From contig CAYXBA010000018.1 in assembly GCA_964463135.1 (NCBI GenBank), positions 5,456 to 69,455 of the forward strand: a stretch of 64,000 nucleotides of DNA, given 5' to 3'. The notes below the pieces were generated by a model. The model did not search any database. It saw only the letters and a program-made list of their open reading frames with translations, and was not told the DNA's origin. Source of the DNA: UBA6898 sp964463135. GTDB lineage: Bacteria > Nitrospirota > Thermodesulfovibrionia > Thermodesulfovibrionales > UBA6898. Shown here piece by piece: positions 40,104-48,282 of this stretch (positions are counted from its first letter, which is position 1; every line of letters starts with the position of its first letter). The position numbers and the translations under genes were made by a program.

Positions 40104-41129
40104 ATGAACGATACATTTTTAAAGGCATGCCGCGGAGAGAAAGTCGATTATACGCCTGTCTGGATCATGCGTCAGGCCGGTAGGTACCTGAAGGATTACC
40201 AGGAGGTCCGCTCAAAGGTCGATTTCCTGACGCTCTGCAAGACGCCTGAACTTGCGGCAAAGGTGACGCTCCAGCCGATCGATATCCTCGGTGTTGATGC
40301 GGCGATCCTTTTCTCCGACATCCTCATTGCTGTCGAGGCGATGGGCATGCCGCTCGAGTTCCATGACAAGAAAGGCCCTGTGCTGGGCGACCCGGTCAGG
40401 ACAAAGGCAGGCGTTGACAGGCTGATCATCCCGGACACTGAGGACAGCATGCCCTTTGTGCTCGATACCATCAAGATCCTGAGAAAGGAACTGAAGGTCC
40501 CGCTTATCGGTTTTTCCGGCGCACCCTGGACGCTTGCCACGTATATTGTTGAAGGTGGCAGCTCAAAGAACTTCATGCATACCAAAAAGATGATGTATCA
40601 GAACCCCGGCCTCTTCAAGGCGCTCATGGAAAAAATCACGGCAACGGTCATCGAATATCTCTCGGCCCAGATCAAGGCCGGCGCCCAGGCAGTGCAGCTC
40701 TTTGATTCATGGGCAGGCATCCTGTCTCCCTACGACTACGAAAATGTCATCTTCCCTCATGTGAAGGCATGCATCAAGGCGCTCAAGAAATTCGATGTGC
40801 CGGTGATCTATTTTGTGAACGACTGCGCAGGCCTGCTCAAGATCGTCAAGAAATGCGGGGCAGACGTCATCGGCATTGACTGGCGCGTTGACATGGCAAA
40901 GGCCGCAAAGAAGCTGGGCAAGAAATATTCGATCCAGGGAAACCTGGACCCTCTGGTGCTCTTTTCTCCGAAGGAGCATATCGAGGACCGGGTGAAGGAC
41001 ATACTCTTCAAGGCAGAGCCTGCAAGAGGTCATATCTTCAACCTTGGCCATGGCATCCTGCCCGAAACGCCGGTCGAGAGCGCCATCGCCGTGGTAGAGG
41101 CTGTTCACAAATACGGCAGAAAAGATTAG
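40104..41129 (+). CDS. hemE: Uroporphyrinogen decarboxylase
   Basis: A 341-residue enzyme converting uroporphyrinogen III to coproporphyrinogen III. The N-terminal YTPVWIMRQAGRYL is the family hallmark, ILFSDILI and GFSGAPWTLATYIVEGG follow, and the C-terminal FNLGHGILPETP is present. It is preceded by a strong ribosome binding site (GGAGGA). It is in one direction with hemH and hemG, 30 bases from hemH. Confidence 0.98.
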   Translation: MNDTFLKACRGEKVDYTPVWIMRQAGRYLKDYQEVRSKVDFLTLCKTPELAAKVTLQPIDILGVDAAILFSDILIAVEAMGMPLEFHDKKGPVLGDPVRTKAGVDRLIIPDTEDSMPFVLDTIKILRKELKVPLIGFSGAPWTLATYIVEGGSSKNFMHTKKMMYQNPGLFKALMEKITATVIEYLSAQIKAGAQAVQLFDSWAGILSPYDYENVIFPHVKACIKALKKFDVPVIYFVNDCAGLLKIVKKCGADVIGIDWRVDMAKAAKKLGKKYSIQGNLDPLVLFSPKEHIEDRVKDILFKAEPARGHIFNLGHGILPETPVESAIAVVEAVHKYGRKD

Positions 41130-41159
41130 GCCGCTGTTCCGGGGATATCAGGAATTATC

Positions 41160-42182
41160 TTGAAATCCGGCGCGAAAAACTCGACAGGGGTGCTGCTCCT
41201 TAATCTCGGAGGTCCTGACTCCCTGGCTGCAGTACAGCCCTTTCTGTACAACCTTTTTTCCGACCGGGAGATCATACGACTGGGCCCACCGATTCTTCAG
41301 AAGCCCCTTGCATGGCTCATATCGTCCCTCCGGTCAGGCAAGACAAGGGCTGCGTACTCGCTCATCGGCGGAAGGTCCCCGATCAGGGAACTTACGCTTG
41401 CCCAGGCAAAGGCGCTTGAGGAACAGTTAAACAGTTCAACGTTCGAAGTTCAAGGTTCAACGTTTAGGGTATTCGTCGGGATGCGGTACTGGCATCCCTT
41501 TACGGAGGATGCTGTCCGCCAGATTGCCGCAGCAGGGGTTGATAAGGTCGTGGTCCTCAGTCTCTATCCTCACTTTTCTGTTGCAACGACCGCATCGTCG
41601 CTCTCCGAACTGAAGAGGGTGTTGACCGCCTATCCGTCGATCAGGACGCATCACATCATGTCCTGGTACGATCACCCGCTTTATATCGACGCGCTTGCAG
41701 AAAAAATAGAGAAGGGCCTCACCGCGTTCTGTTCATCATCCCCGGACCCTCAGCTCAGACCAGAAGATATTCATATCCTCTTCAGTGCGCATAGTCTTCC
41801 GAAGAAGTTTGTCGATGAGGGCGATCCCTATGTCGACCATATCATGGCAACGATAAAGGCGGTGACTGCGCGGTTCAGTAATCCATGGAAGCTCTCCTAT
41901 CAGTCAAAGAGCGGGCCAGTGGCCTGGCTGGAGCCCTCTACCGAGCAGATGCTTGAGAATATGGCATCACAGGGGGTAAAGAACCTGCTTGCCGTTCCGA
42001 TCAGCTTTGTCTCTGACCATATCGAGACCCTGTATGAGATCGATATGCTGTACAAGGATATGGCGGCCGGACTCGGCATAAGACTGGAGAGGGCAGAGTC
42101 CCTGAACCTGTCCCCTTACTTTATCGCAGCCCTGAAGGATATTGTTGAACATGGAGTGAAGGAGGCAGGATGGAACGAATAG
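41160..42182 (+). CDS. hemH: Ferrochelatase
   Basis: A 340-residue enzyme inserting Fe(II) into protoporphyrin IX. GVLLLNLGGPDSLAAVQPFLYNLF is the N-terminal signature; the metal-site His lies in LFSAHSLPKKFVDEGDPY; SFVSDHIETLYEID marks the C-terminal half. The start is a TTG at 41160 with CAGGAA upstream. An in-frame low-complexity stretch at about residues 92-101, encoded by GTTCAACGTTCGAAGTTCAA, looks like a short repeat inserted in the coding sequence. It overlaps hemG by 13 bases. Confidence 0.96.
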   Translation: MKSGAKNSTGVLLLNLGGPDSLAAVQPFLYNLFSDREIIRLGPPILQKPLAWLISSLRSGKTRAAYSLIGGRSPIRELTLAQAKALEEQLNSSTFEVQGSTFRVFVGMRYWHPFTEDAVRQIAAAGVDKVVVLSLYPHFSVATTASSLSELKRVLTAYPSIRTHHIMSWYDHPLYIDALAEKIEKGLTAFCSSSPDPQLRPEDIHILFSAHSLPKKFVDEGDPYVDHIMATIKAVTARFSNPWKLSYQSKSGPVAWLEPSTEQMLENMASQGVKNLLAVPISFVSDHIETLYEIDMLYKDMAAGLGIRLERAESLNLSPYFIAALKDIVEHGVKEAGWNE

Positions 42183-43540
42183 CGATCATCGGCGGAGGCA
42201 TTTCAGGGCTTTCTCTCGCCTGGTTTCTCCTTGAGAAAGACCCGTCTGCTGAAATAACCATCTTTGAGTCTGAGCAGCGGCCCGGCGGGAAGATATGGAC
42301 AGACAAGGCGGATGGCTTTCTCTGTGAATGGGGCGTGAACGGTTTTCTGGACAACAGGCCGAAGACGATCGAGCTTTCGAAGAAACTGGCGCTTGAGCCG
42401 ATGCGCAGCAATGATGCATCAAGAAAACGATACATCTTTTCCGACAATGTCCTCCACCGGCTGCCTGAGGCTCCGCCGGCGTTTCTTTTCTCCAAACTGC
42501 TCAGTCTTCCCGGAAAGCTCAGGGTCATGGCAGAACCCTTTATTGCCGGCAATGCCAAAGAAGAGGAGACCCTTGCGGAGTTTGCACGGAGACGTCTTGG
42601 AAAAGAGGCTTATGAGAAACTGATCGATCCCATGGCATCCGGTATTTTTGCCGGGAATCCAGAAACGCTGAGTCTCAGGGCGTGCTTCCCCAAGGTGTAT
42701 GACCTGGAGAAGAAATACGGCGGCCTCATACGCGGCATGATGAAGCTCCGGAAAGAGAAGAAGAAACTGGGGTCATCTGAAAAAGTCGGGGCTGGGCCTG
42801 GAGGCGTGCTGACATCGTACTTCGGGGGTATGGGAGAACTGATACGCTCTCTCAAGACCCTGCTTGGTGAACGGCTGCGGCTCGGGTACCGGGCAGTTTC
42901 GATCGAGAAAAAGGGCAGCATGTACACTATTTTGTTTGCGGACGGGTCTTCCTTTGAGGCAGAAACGGTCATTATCGCCTCACCTGCGTACGCAGCGTCA
43001 GAGATGCTGAAAAATATTGACCGGAAGATCTCCTCTACACTCGCTGAGATACCGTATCCGTCTGTCTCTGTTGCCTGCCTGGGGTACAAGAAAACGAAGA
43101 TCACTGCAGACCTCGATGCCTTCGGCTATCTCATTCCTTCCCGCGAAAAGAGGAAGATCCTCGGCACACTATACGATTCGAGCATTTTCCCGAACAGGGC
43201 GCCTGAAGGCTATGCGCTCCTGCGGATCATGGTTGGCGGCGCACGGGCCTCTGAACTTGCCATGGCACAGGACTCCCGGCTGCTGGAGATGATCAGGAAG
43301 GAATTGGCTGATATCATCGGCCTTGCGGCAGAGCCTGACTTTGTGCGCATATACCGGCACGAGATGGCGATCCCCCAGTACACGGTCGGTCATACTGAGC
43401 GGCTGAGAACCATTGAAGGGCTGCTCGGGAAGCAGAAGAACCTCTTCCTGACCGGCAACGCATACCGCGGCATCAGCGTGAACGACTGCATCGAGAACTC
43501 TTCAAAGCTTGCAGAAAAGATTATTGAGGAATCTGCCTGA
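42170..43540 (+). CDS. hemG: Protoporphyrinogen oxidase, HemY-type
   Basis: A 456-residue flavoenzyme oxidising protoporphyrinogen IX to protoporphyrin IX. IIGGGISGLSLAWFL is the FAD-binding dinucleotide fold; RPGGKIWTDK follows as the typical amine-oxidase motif; the C-terminal FLTGNAYRGISVNDCI is the second FAD contact. It is the O2-using or quinone-linked HemY type, which fits an aerobic capacity together with the cbb3 oxidase. It overlaps the end of hemH. Confidence 0.95.
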   Translation: MERIAIIGGGISGLSLAWFLLEKDPSAEITIFESEQRPGGKIWTDKADGFLCEWGVNGFLDNRPKTIELSKKLALEPMRSNDASRKRYIFSDNVLHRLPEAPPAFLFSKLLSLPGKLRVMAEPFIAGNAKEEETLAEFARRRLGKEAYEKLIDPMASGIFAGNPETLSLRACFPKVYDLEKKYGGLIRGMMKLRKEKKKLGSSEKVGAGPGGVLTSYFGGMGELIRSLKTLLGERLRLGYRAVSIEKKGSMYTILFADGSSFEAETVIIASPAYAASEMLKNIDRKISSTLAEIPYPSVSVACLGYKKTKITADLDAFGYLIPSREKRKILGTLYDSSIFPNRAPEGYALLRIMVGGARASELAMAQDSRLLEMIRKELADIIGLAAEPDFVRIYRHEMAIPQYTVGHTERLRTIEGLLGKQKNLFLTGNAYRGISVNDCIENSSKLAEKIIEESA

Positions 43541-43614
43541 ATGAGATACAATAGGACCACGATATGAATTTTCCCGCATTCTTCAGGACTATCGAGACAA
43601 GGAGATCACATCCC

Positions 43615-44205
43615 GTGAAAAAATTATTCTTTGGATTGGCGGTGTTCTGCGTCTGCATGTATGCGGCCGCGGTTTCTGCAGAGGTTAAGGCCATCACTGC
43701 CACGAAAGAGGAAGTAAAGAAAATGGCCGCAACCAGGGCGATCATCGAGACAAAATACGGAAATATGACTCTGCAGTTCTTCCCGGATGTCGCTCCGGGA
43801 CATGTAAAGAATTTTATCGAGCTCGCAAAGAGCGGATTTTATGACAAGACTACGTTTCACCGGGTCATACCGGGGTTCATGATCCAGGGCGGCGATCCCA
43901 ACGGCAACGGCACGGGCGGGCCAGGATATACGATCAAGGCTGAGTTTAACAAGAAGCCCCATAAGCGCGGGATCGTTTCGATGGCGCGGACGAATGACCC
44001 TGATGGCGCAGGTTCCCAGTTCTTTATCTGTTTTGAGATGGACCCCCGGCAGCAGGCAGCGCTTGACGGAAAATACACGGTCTTTGCTGAAGTGATAAGC
44101 GGCATGGAAGTGGCTGACAAAATTGCAAAACTGCCGCGTAATGCCATGGACAAGCCAAACGAACGAGTGGAAATGAAGGTAAAGTTGATCGAGGAAAAGC
44201 CCTGA
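43615..44205 (+). CDS. Exported cyclophilin-type peptidyl-prolyl isomerase
   Basis: A 196-residue cyclophilin with a signal peptide (VKKLFFGLAVFCVCMYAAAVSA). The catalytic Arg is in FHRVIPGFMIQGGDP, with GAGSQFFICF following. I take the GTG at 43615 because AAGGAG lies ten bases upstream and the signal peptide then begins correctly; an ATG at 43564 is in frame. It speeds proline isomerisation in the periplasm. A second, cytoplasmic cyclophilin gene follows. Confidence 0.92.
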   Translation: MKKLFFGLAVFCVCMYAAAVSAEVKAITATKEEVKKMAATRAIIETKYGNMTLQFFPDVAPGHVKNFIELAKSGFYDKTTFHRVIPGFMIQGGDPNGNGTGGPGYTIKAEFNKKPHKRGIVSMARTNDPDGAGSQFFICFEMDPRQQAALDGKYTVFAEVISGMEVADKIAKLPRNAMDKPNERVEMKVKLIEEKP

Positions 44206-44245
44206 TAGCGGAAAAACGATAACTATCGAGCAAGAGGAGAAAAAA

Positions 44246-44731
44246 ATGGCAGAGAAGCATGCAGTTATTGAAACAAAGTTCGGTGCTGTTGAGTTGAAGT
44301 TCTTCCCGGATATTGCCCCAAAACATGTGAACAATTTTACCGACCTTGCAGAAAAGGGCTTTTACGACAACACGACCTTTCATCGCGTCATTCCCGGGTT
44401 CATGATCCAGGGCGGAGACCCGAACTCAAAGGATTCTGACAAGTCCAGCCATGGCATGGGAGGTCCGGGACATACGGTCAAGGCGGAGTTCAGTGATAAG
44501 CCGCACAAACGCGGCATCCTTTCGATGGCCCGCTCAGCGAACCCTGACAGTGCAGGTTCCCAGTTCTTTATCTGCGTAAAGGATTCCCTGTTCCTTGACA
44601 GGCAGTACACCGTGTTTGGCGAGGTAGTGTCCGGTATGGATGTTGTCGACCAGATCGTGAACCAGCCGAGGGATGCGAGAGATAACCCGAACGAAAGAGT
44701 GGAGATGACCGTCAAAATCATAGAGAAATAG
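44246..44731 (+). CDS. Cytoplasmic cyclophilin-type peptidyl-prolyl isomerase
   Basis: A 161-residue cyclophilin without a signal peptide. FHRVIPGFMIQGGDPNSKD contains the catalytic Arg; GSQFFICV and FGEVVSGMDVVDQI complete the pattern. It is about 65 percent alike with the exported copy upstream by eye, so the pair probably arose by duplication. Good ribosome binding site (GAGGAG) before the ATG. Confidence 0.95.
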   Translation: MAEKHAVIETKFGAVELKFFPDIAPKHVNNFTDLAEKGFYDNTTFHRVIPGFMIQGGDPNSKDSDKSSHGMGGPGHTVKAEFSDKPHKRGILSMARSANPDSAGSQFFICVKDSLFLDRQYTVFGEVVSGMDVVDQIVNQPRDARDNPNERVEMTVKIIEK

Positions 44732-44743
44732 GAGGAGGAAAAG

Positions 44744-44974
44744 GTGAAAGAACAGGAGATCATTGTAAAGCTGTCACAGGAAAACGAAGAGTTCAGAAAA
44801 GTGAGTGACGAACACCACCACCTCGACATGCAGCTGGTAGAAGTAGACAAGAAGGTCTATCTGACACCTGAAGAAGATCTGGAGAGAAAGAAACTGGCAA
44901 AGCAGAAGCTTCACCTAAAGGATAAAATGGCGGAGATGGTCAGGGATTATAAAAAGGCGCATCCGGACAATTAA
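44744..44974 (+). CDS. YdcH/DUF465 family protein
   Basis: A 76-residue helical, charged protein (VKEQEIIVKLSQENEEFRKVS, VYLTPEEDLERKKLAKQKLHLKDKMAEMV) of the DUF465 family, probably a short coiled coil. The start is a GTG at 44744 with GGAGGAGG just upstream. It is 12 bases after the cyclophilin gene and is followed by a terminator. The function of the family is not known. Confidence 0.88.
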   Translation: MKEQEIIVKLSQENEEFRKVSDEHHHLDMQLVEVDKKVYLTPEEDLERKKLAKQKLHLKDKMAEMVRDYKKAHPDN

Positions 44975-45000
44975 TACATAACATAGGTCAGGTAGTAAGG

Positions 45001-45042
45001 GCAGGGGAAGGCTGTTTTCAGCGGTTCCCCTGTTTTGTTTTA
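45001..45042 (+). terminator. Rho-independent terminator after the hem-cyclophilin run
   Basis: CAGGGGAA (45002-45009) pairs with TTCCCCTG (45025-45032) and is followed by TTTTGTTTT. The remaining 180 bases to the next gene show nothing else clear. Confidence 0.85.
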
Positions 45043-45221
45043 CGAGGGGTTTCCCCTGCAGACTGCTCAGGGAACCTGACCAAAAAAACTGCATGCTGCA
45101 GACGGTCTGATACGAAAGGCTGCCCTGTTCCGGCCGCTTCAGAAATTGGCCGTTGAATCGTTGTTATGCTATGCTTATTGACAGGTAGGAACACTGATAT
45201 CTTGTTAACAGAGAGACTTGT

Positions 45222-47030
45222 ATGGCACTGACAGGAGACCTGGCTCAGCTTCATATCACAGACATTATTCAGCTGATTCACACGACAAGGCAGTCCGGCA
45301 GCTTATCCGTGGCAGGAAGCAGGGGCGAAAGCCGGATCATTTTCAGCAACGGGTACATTGTCGGTGCAAATCATCTGAACAGCCGTGTCCGGATCGGTTC
45401 GGTCCTTGTTGCCATGAAGGCCATATCTCCCGAAGACCTGCAGTTCGCCCTCGATGCGCAAAAAAAAGCAGGTGTTAAGCGCAGCCCCCTCGTCTCTACG
45501 CTGAAACAGCTCGGCAGACTCAAGGATGACGCTGCCTTCAGGGCGCTCAAGAAACTAATCGAGATCACGGTGGTGGAGCTGATCGGCTGGAAAGAGGGGA
45601 CTTTTACCTTTGATGCCGATGCCATTGCTGTTTCGGCTGAATGCACATACCATCCAGGCGAGATGGAGCAGGAGCAGAGCTTTGATGCCCAGATGGTCTT
45701 GATGGATGCCCTGCGTGTTTTTGATGAGCGGGAGAGAGACCGCATGGCCGGCACTGCGGTTGCGGCTGATGAGGACCTGTATGCCGAAGCTCTTCCTTCT
45801 GCCGGTATTCCTGAGCCGGCAGCAAAAAAACCTGCGATCACGGCAGATATACTTGGTCTTGCTGATCTTGATCAGCTCGAGAACAGGATCCCGGTCAAGG
45901 TCGTTGTTTCCGAGGAGTTCGATCCTGTAGCCATTCATCGCAAGAAGATCCGTAAGGTGCTGGCCGATTTTCCTGCTGCAGAGCAAGAGACACTGGTCGC
46001 GTTCCTGAAAGATGCCATGGACAGAGGGTCCTTTTATGAGGTGACCGGCCGGCAGAAGCGTCATGCCGTGGCTGTTGTCCTGTTCAGCGGAGATGAACTG
46101 CTGACGCATGCCTTGATGACCGTCTGCAAGAATGACGGCATCAGCATATTCGGGGTAAGCCAGCATGCAGATATTGAGCGTGTCATCGACCAGTGTTATA
46201 AGATGGGTATTCTGCCGGTCATGGTATTTGACACGCCGGATGATGCCGGTGCCGGGCTGCCGGAAAAGGATATGACAGCCCTGAGGCACCAGATAAGAAA
46301 CCTTCATCCGCTTATCTCATTTATTCAGCTCATATCCCCGACTTCGTACCGCTATGCCCTTCATTGCCTGGGCGACTGCGTGAGGACAGTGATCCCGAAG
46401 CCCGACCGGGTAGCCAACCGGGAGACCTTTGTTGCGGACATGATCACGTTCCTTGAAAGCTTCAGCTCTCTGGCAGGCTGTATTCTTATTGACCCGCATG
46501 CATCTGCGGCAGTCGGAATCCTGAGCATGCTGAAAGAGAAGACTGCAGCGCTTCGCCTGCTGGAGGACCTGGACGAGGTCTCTGCCTTTCTTCTGGAGTC
46601 GGTCTCGTCAGCCTTTGAACGCGCCGTCCTTTTTTATCCGGATGGCTCAGGCCTTGCGGCAAAAAAGAGTATAATTCCTTTGGGGGATGATGCGCCGGCA
46701 AAGAAGAGGAGGCAGCTCACTGCTGTCCCTTTGGGAAAGTTCTCTGTTTTTGACGATGTTATCGAGTCCGGCCAGGTCTTTTATGGTGAGAGTGACGATG
46801 AGGTCCTGCATGGCCATCTCTTCCGGGAGATAGGAGCCCCCCGTCAGGAGATGGTCTTTATCCTGCCGCTGAAGGTCAGCGGTCAGGTCAGGGCCTTGAT
46901 CTATGCTGATTTCGGAGATAAGGAACAGCGCTCGGTATTCACCGATGCTTTTGAAGTTCTTGCTCTCGAGTCCGGCCTGATCCTCGAAAATGCACGGTAT
47001 CGCCGGCAGATCTTAAAAACAGTAAAATAA
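45222..47030 (+). CDS. DUF4388 (PatA-like) regulator with GAF-like C-terminus
   Basis: A 602-residue cytoplasmic protein. Residues 1-160 carry the DUF4388 pattern, MALTGDLAQLHITDIIQLIHTTRQSGSL, typical of regulators linked to gliding, twitching and PatA-type proteins. A middle domain at about 275-400 resembles a response-regulator receiver but lacks a clear phosphoacceptor site. The C-terminal 170 residues look like a GAF domain. It precedes the pilT-type gene by 49 bases, so it probably tunes type IV pilus motors (inference). Confidence 0.8.
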   Translation: MALTGDLAQLHITDIIQLIHTTRQSGSLSVAGSRGESRIIFSNGYIVGANHLNSRVRIGSVLVAMKAISPEDLQFALDAQKKAGVKRSPLVSTLKQLGRLKDDAAFRALKKLIEITVVELIGWKEGTFTFDADAIAVSAECTYHPGEMEQEQSFDAQMVLMDALRVFDERERDRMAGTAVAADEDLYAEALPSAGIPEPAAKKPAITADILGLADLDQLENRIPVKVVVSEEFDPVAIHRKKIRKVLADFPAAEQETLVAFLKDAMDRGSFYEVTGRQKRHAVAVVLFSGDELLTHALMTVCKNDGISIFGVSQHADIERVIDQCYKMGILPVMVFDTPDDAGAGLPEKDMTALRHQIRNLHPLISFIQLISPTSYRYALHCLGDCVRTVIPKPDRVANRETFVADMITFLESFSSLAGCILIDPHASAAVGILSMLKEKTAALRLLEDLDEVSAFLLESVSSAFERAVLFYPDGSGLAAKKSIIPLGDDAPAKKRRQLTAVPLGKFSVFDDVIESGQVFYGESDDEVLHGHLFREIGAPRQEMVFILPLKVSGQVRALIYADFGDKEQRSVFTDAFEVLALESGLILENARYRRQILKTVK

Positions 47031-47079
47031 CAGTAAAGCTGCCGGTCTGATCACGGCAGCGTGCGGAGAGGAATGACCT

Positions 47080-48147
47080 ATGGATAGTGCAACATTGGGG
47101 CAGATACTGCAGATCGCTTTTGACCGGAAGGTCTCGGATATTCATTTCGAGGTGGGTGACCCGCCTATGTTTCGGGCCCGCGGACACCTGATCCGGTCAA
47201 AGCTCAACAGTCTGACGAACAAGGACACCGAGTTTGTGGCCGCCACGGTCATGGAACAGCATAACCGGAAGCTTCCGGAGGACATGAAGGAATTTGACAC
47301 CTCCTATACGCTGGAGAACGTCGGCAGGTTCAGGGTCAGCATCTTTCGTCAGCGCGGTAATATCGGTGTGGTCATGAGGACCATTCCGCACAGTATCGCC
47401 TCGTTTGAAGAACTGAAACTCCCGCCCGTGCTCGGCAAGATCTCGCAGTCTCCCAACGGGTTGGTCCTGGTGACCGGGCCAACGGGCAATGGCAAATCGA
47501 CCACGCTGGCCTCGATGATCAAATTCATCAACGACAATTTTCAGTACAATATTATCACCATCGAGGACCCGATCGAGTTCCTCTTTACCTCAAGCAAGAG
47601 CTGCATCATACAGAGGGAGGTCGGCATTGATACCGACACCTTCAGCGGTGCGGTGCGGGCTGCCATGCGCATGAACCCTGATGTCATCATGGTCGGTGAG
47701 ATGCGCGACCTGGACACGATCGACTCCTGCATCAAGGCTGCAGAGACCGGTCATCTTGTCTTCTCTACGCTCCATACCCTGAACGCTGCCTCGACCATTA
47801 ACCGCATCGTCGGCTATTTCCCGCCGGATACGCAGGAGAATGTGCGCCACCGGCTTGCTGATATCATCGTTGCGACCATATCGCTCCGTCTGGTCAGGAA
47901 CAAGACCGATGAAAGTCTCATCCCTGTGCTCGAGATCATGTCTGCCACCAATACCATCAAGGCATGCATACGGGATAACCATCTTGACGAGATCGAGCAT
48001 CATATTGAAAAGGGACGCGATGAGTATCATATGCAGAGCCTGGACCAGCATCTTGTACAGCTCTGTAAAGAAGATGTTATCTCGCTGGAAGAGGCCAAGC
48101 GCATATCCCGCTCCACTGACCTGGAGCGTAAACTGATGTACTCGTAA
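47080..48147 (+). CDS. pilT: PilT/PilU-type type IV pilus retraction ATPase
   Basis: A 355-residue secretion ATPase. The Walker A motif GPTGNGKSTT, the Asp box with TIEDPIEFLF, the Walker B region VGEMRDLDTI and the His box TLHT are intact. N-terminal SDIHFEVGDPPMFRARG is the PilT-family start. It powers pilus retraction at the cytoplasmic membrane. No pilus subunit genes lie in this window. Length and the GEMRD motif fit PilT or PilU; I cannot separate the two. Confidence 0.93.
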   Translation: MDSATLGQILQIAFDRKVSDIHFEVGDPPMFRARGHLIRSKLNSLTNKDTEFVAATVMEQHNRKLPEDMKEFDTSYTLENVGRFRVSIFRQRGNIGVVMRTIPHSIASFEELKLPPVLGKISQSPNGLVLVTGPTGNGKSTTLASMIKFINDNFQYNIITIEDPIEFLFTSSKSCIIQREVGIDTDTFSGAVRAAMRMNPDVIMVGEMRDLDTIDSCIKAAETGHLVFSTLHTLNAASTINRIVGYFPPDTQENVRHRLADIIVATISLRLVRNKTDESLIPVLEIMSATNTIKACIRDNHLDEIEHHIEKGRDEYHMQSLDQHLVQLCKEDVISLEEAKRISRSTDLERKLMYS

Positions 48148-48282
48148 GGGACGCGGTTTTTCCCCGGAGGGGCTGAAGCGCAGCCCTGATCCAACTGTAT
48201 TATCATGCAGAGAGTTTTTATTTTAAGCGTCTGTCAACAAACAGGCAGAAAATACTCCAGAGTGTAAAGGCAGGTATATGTT

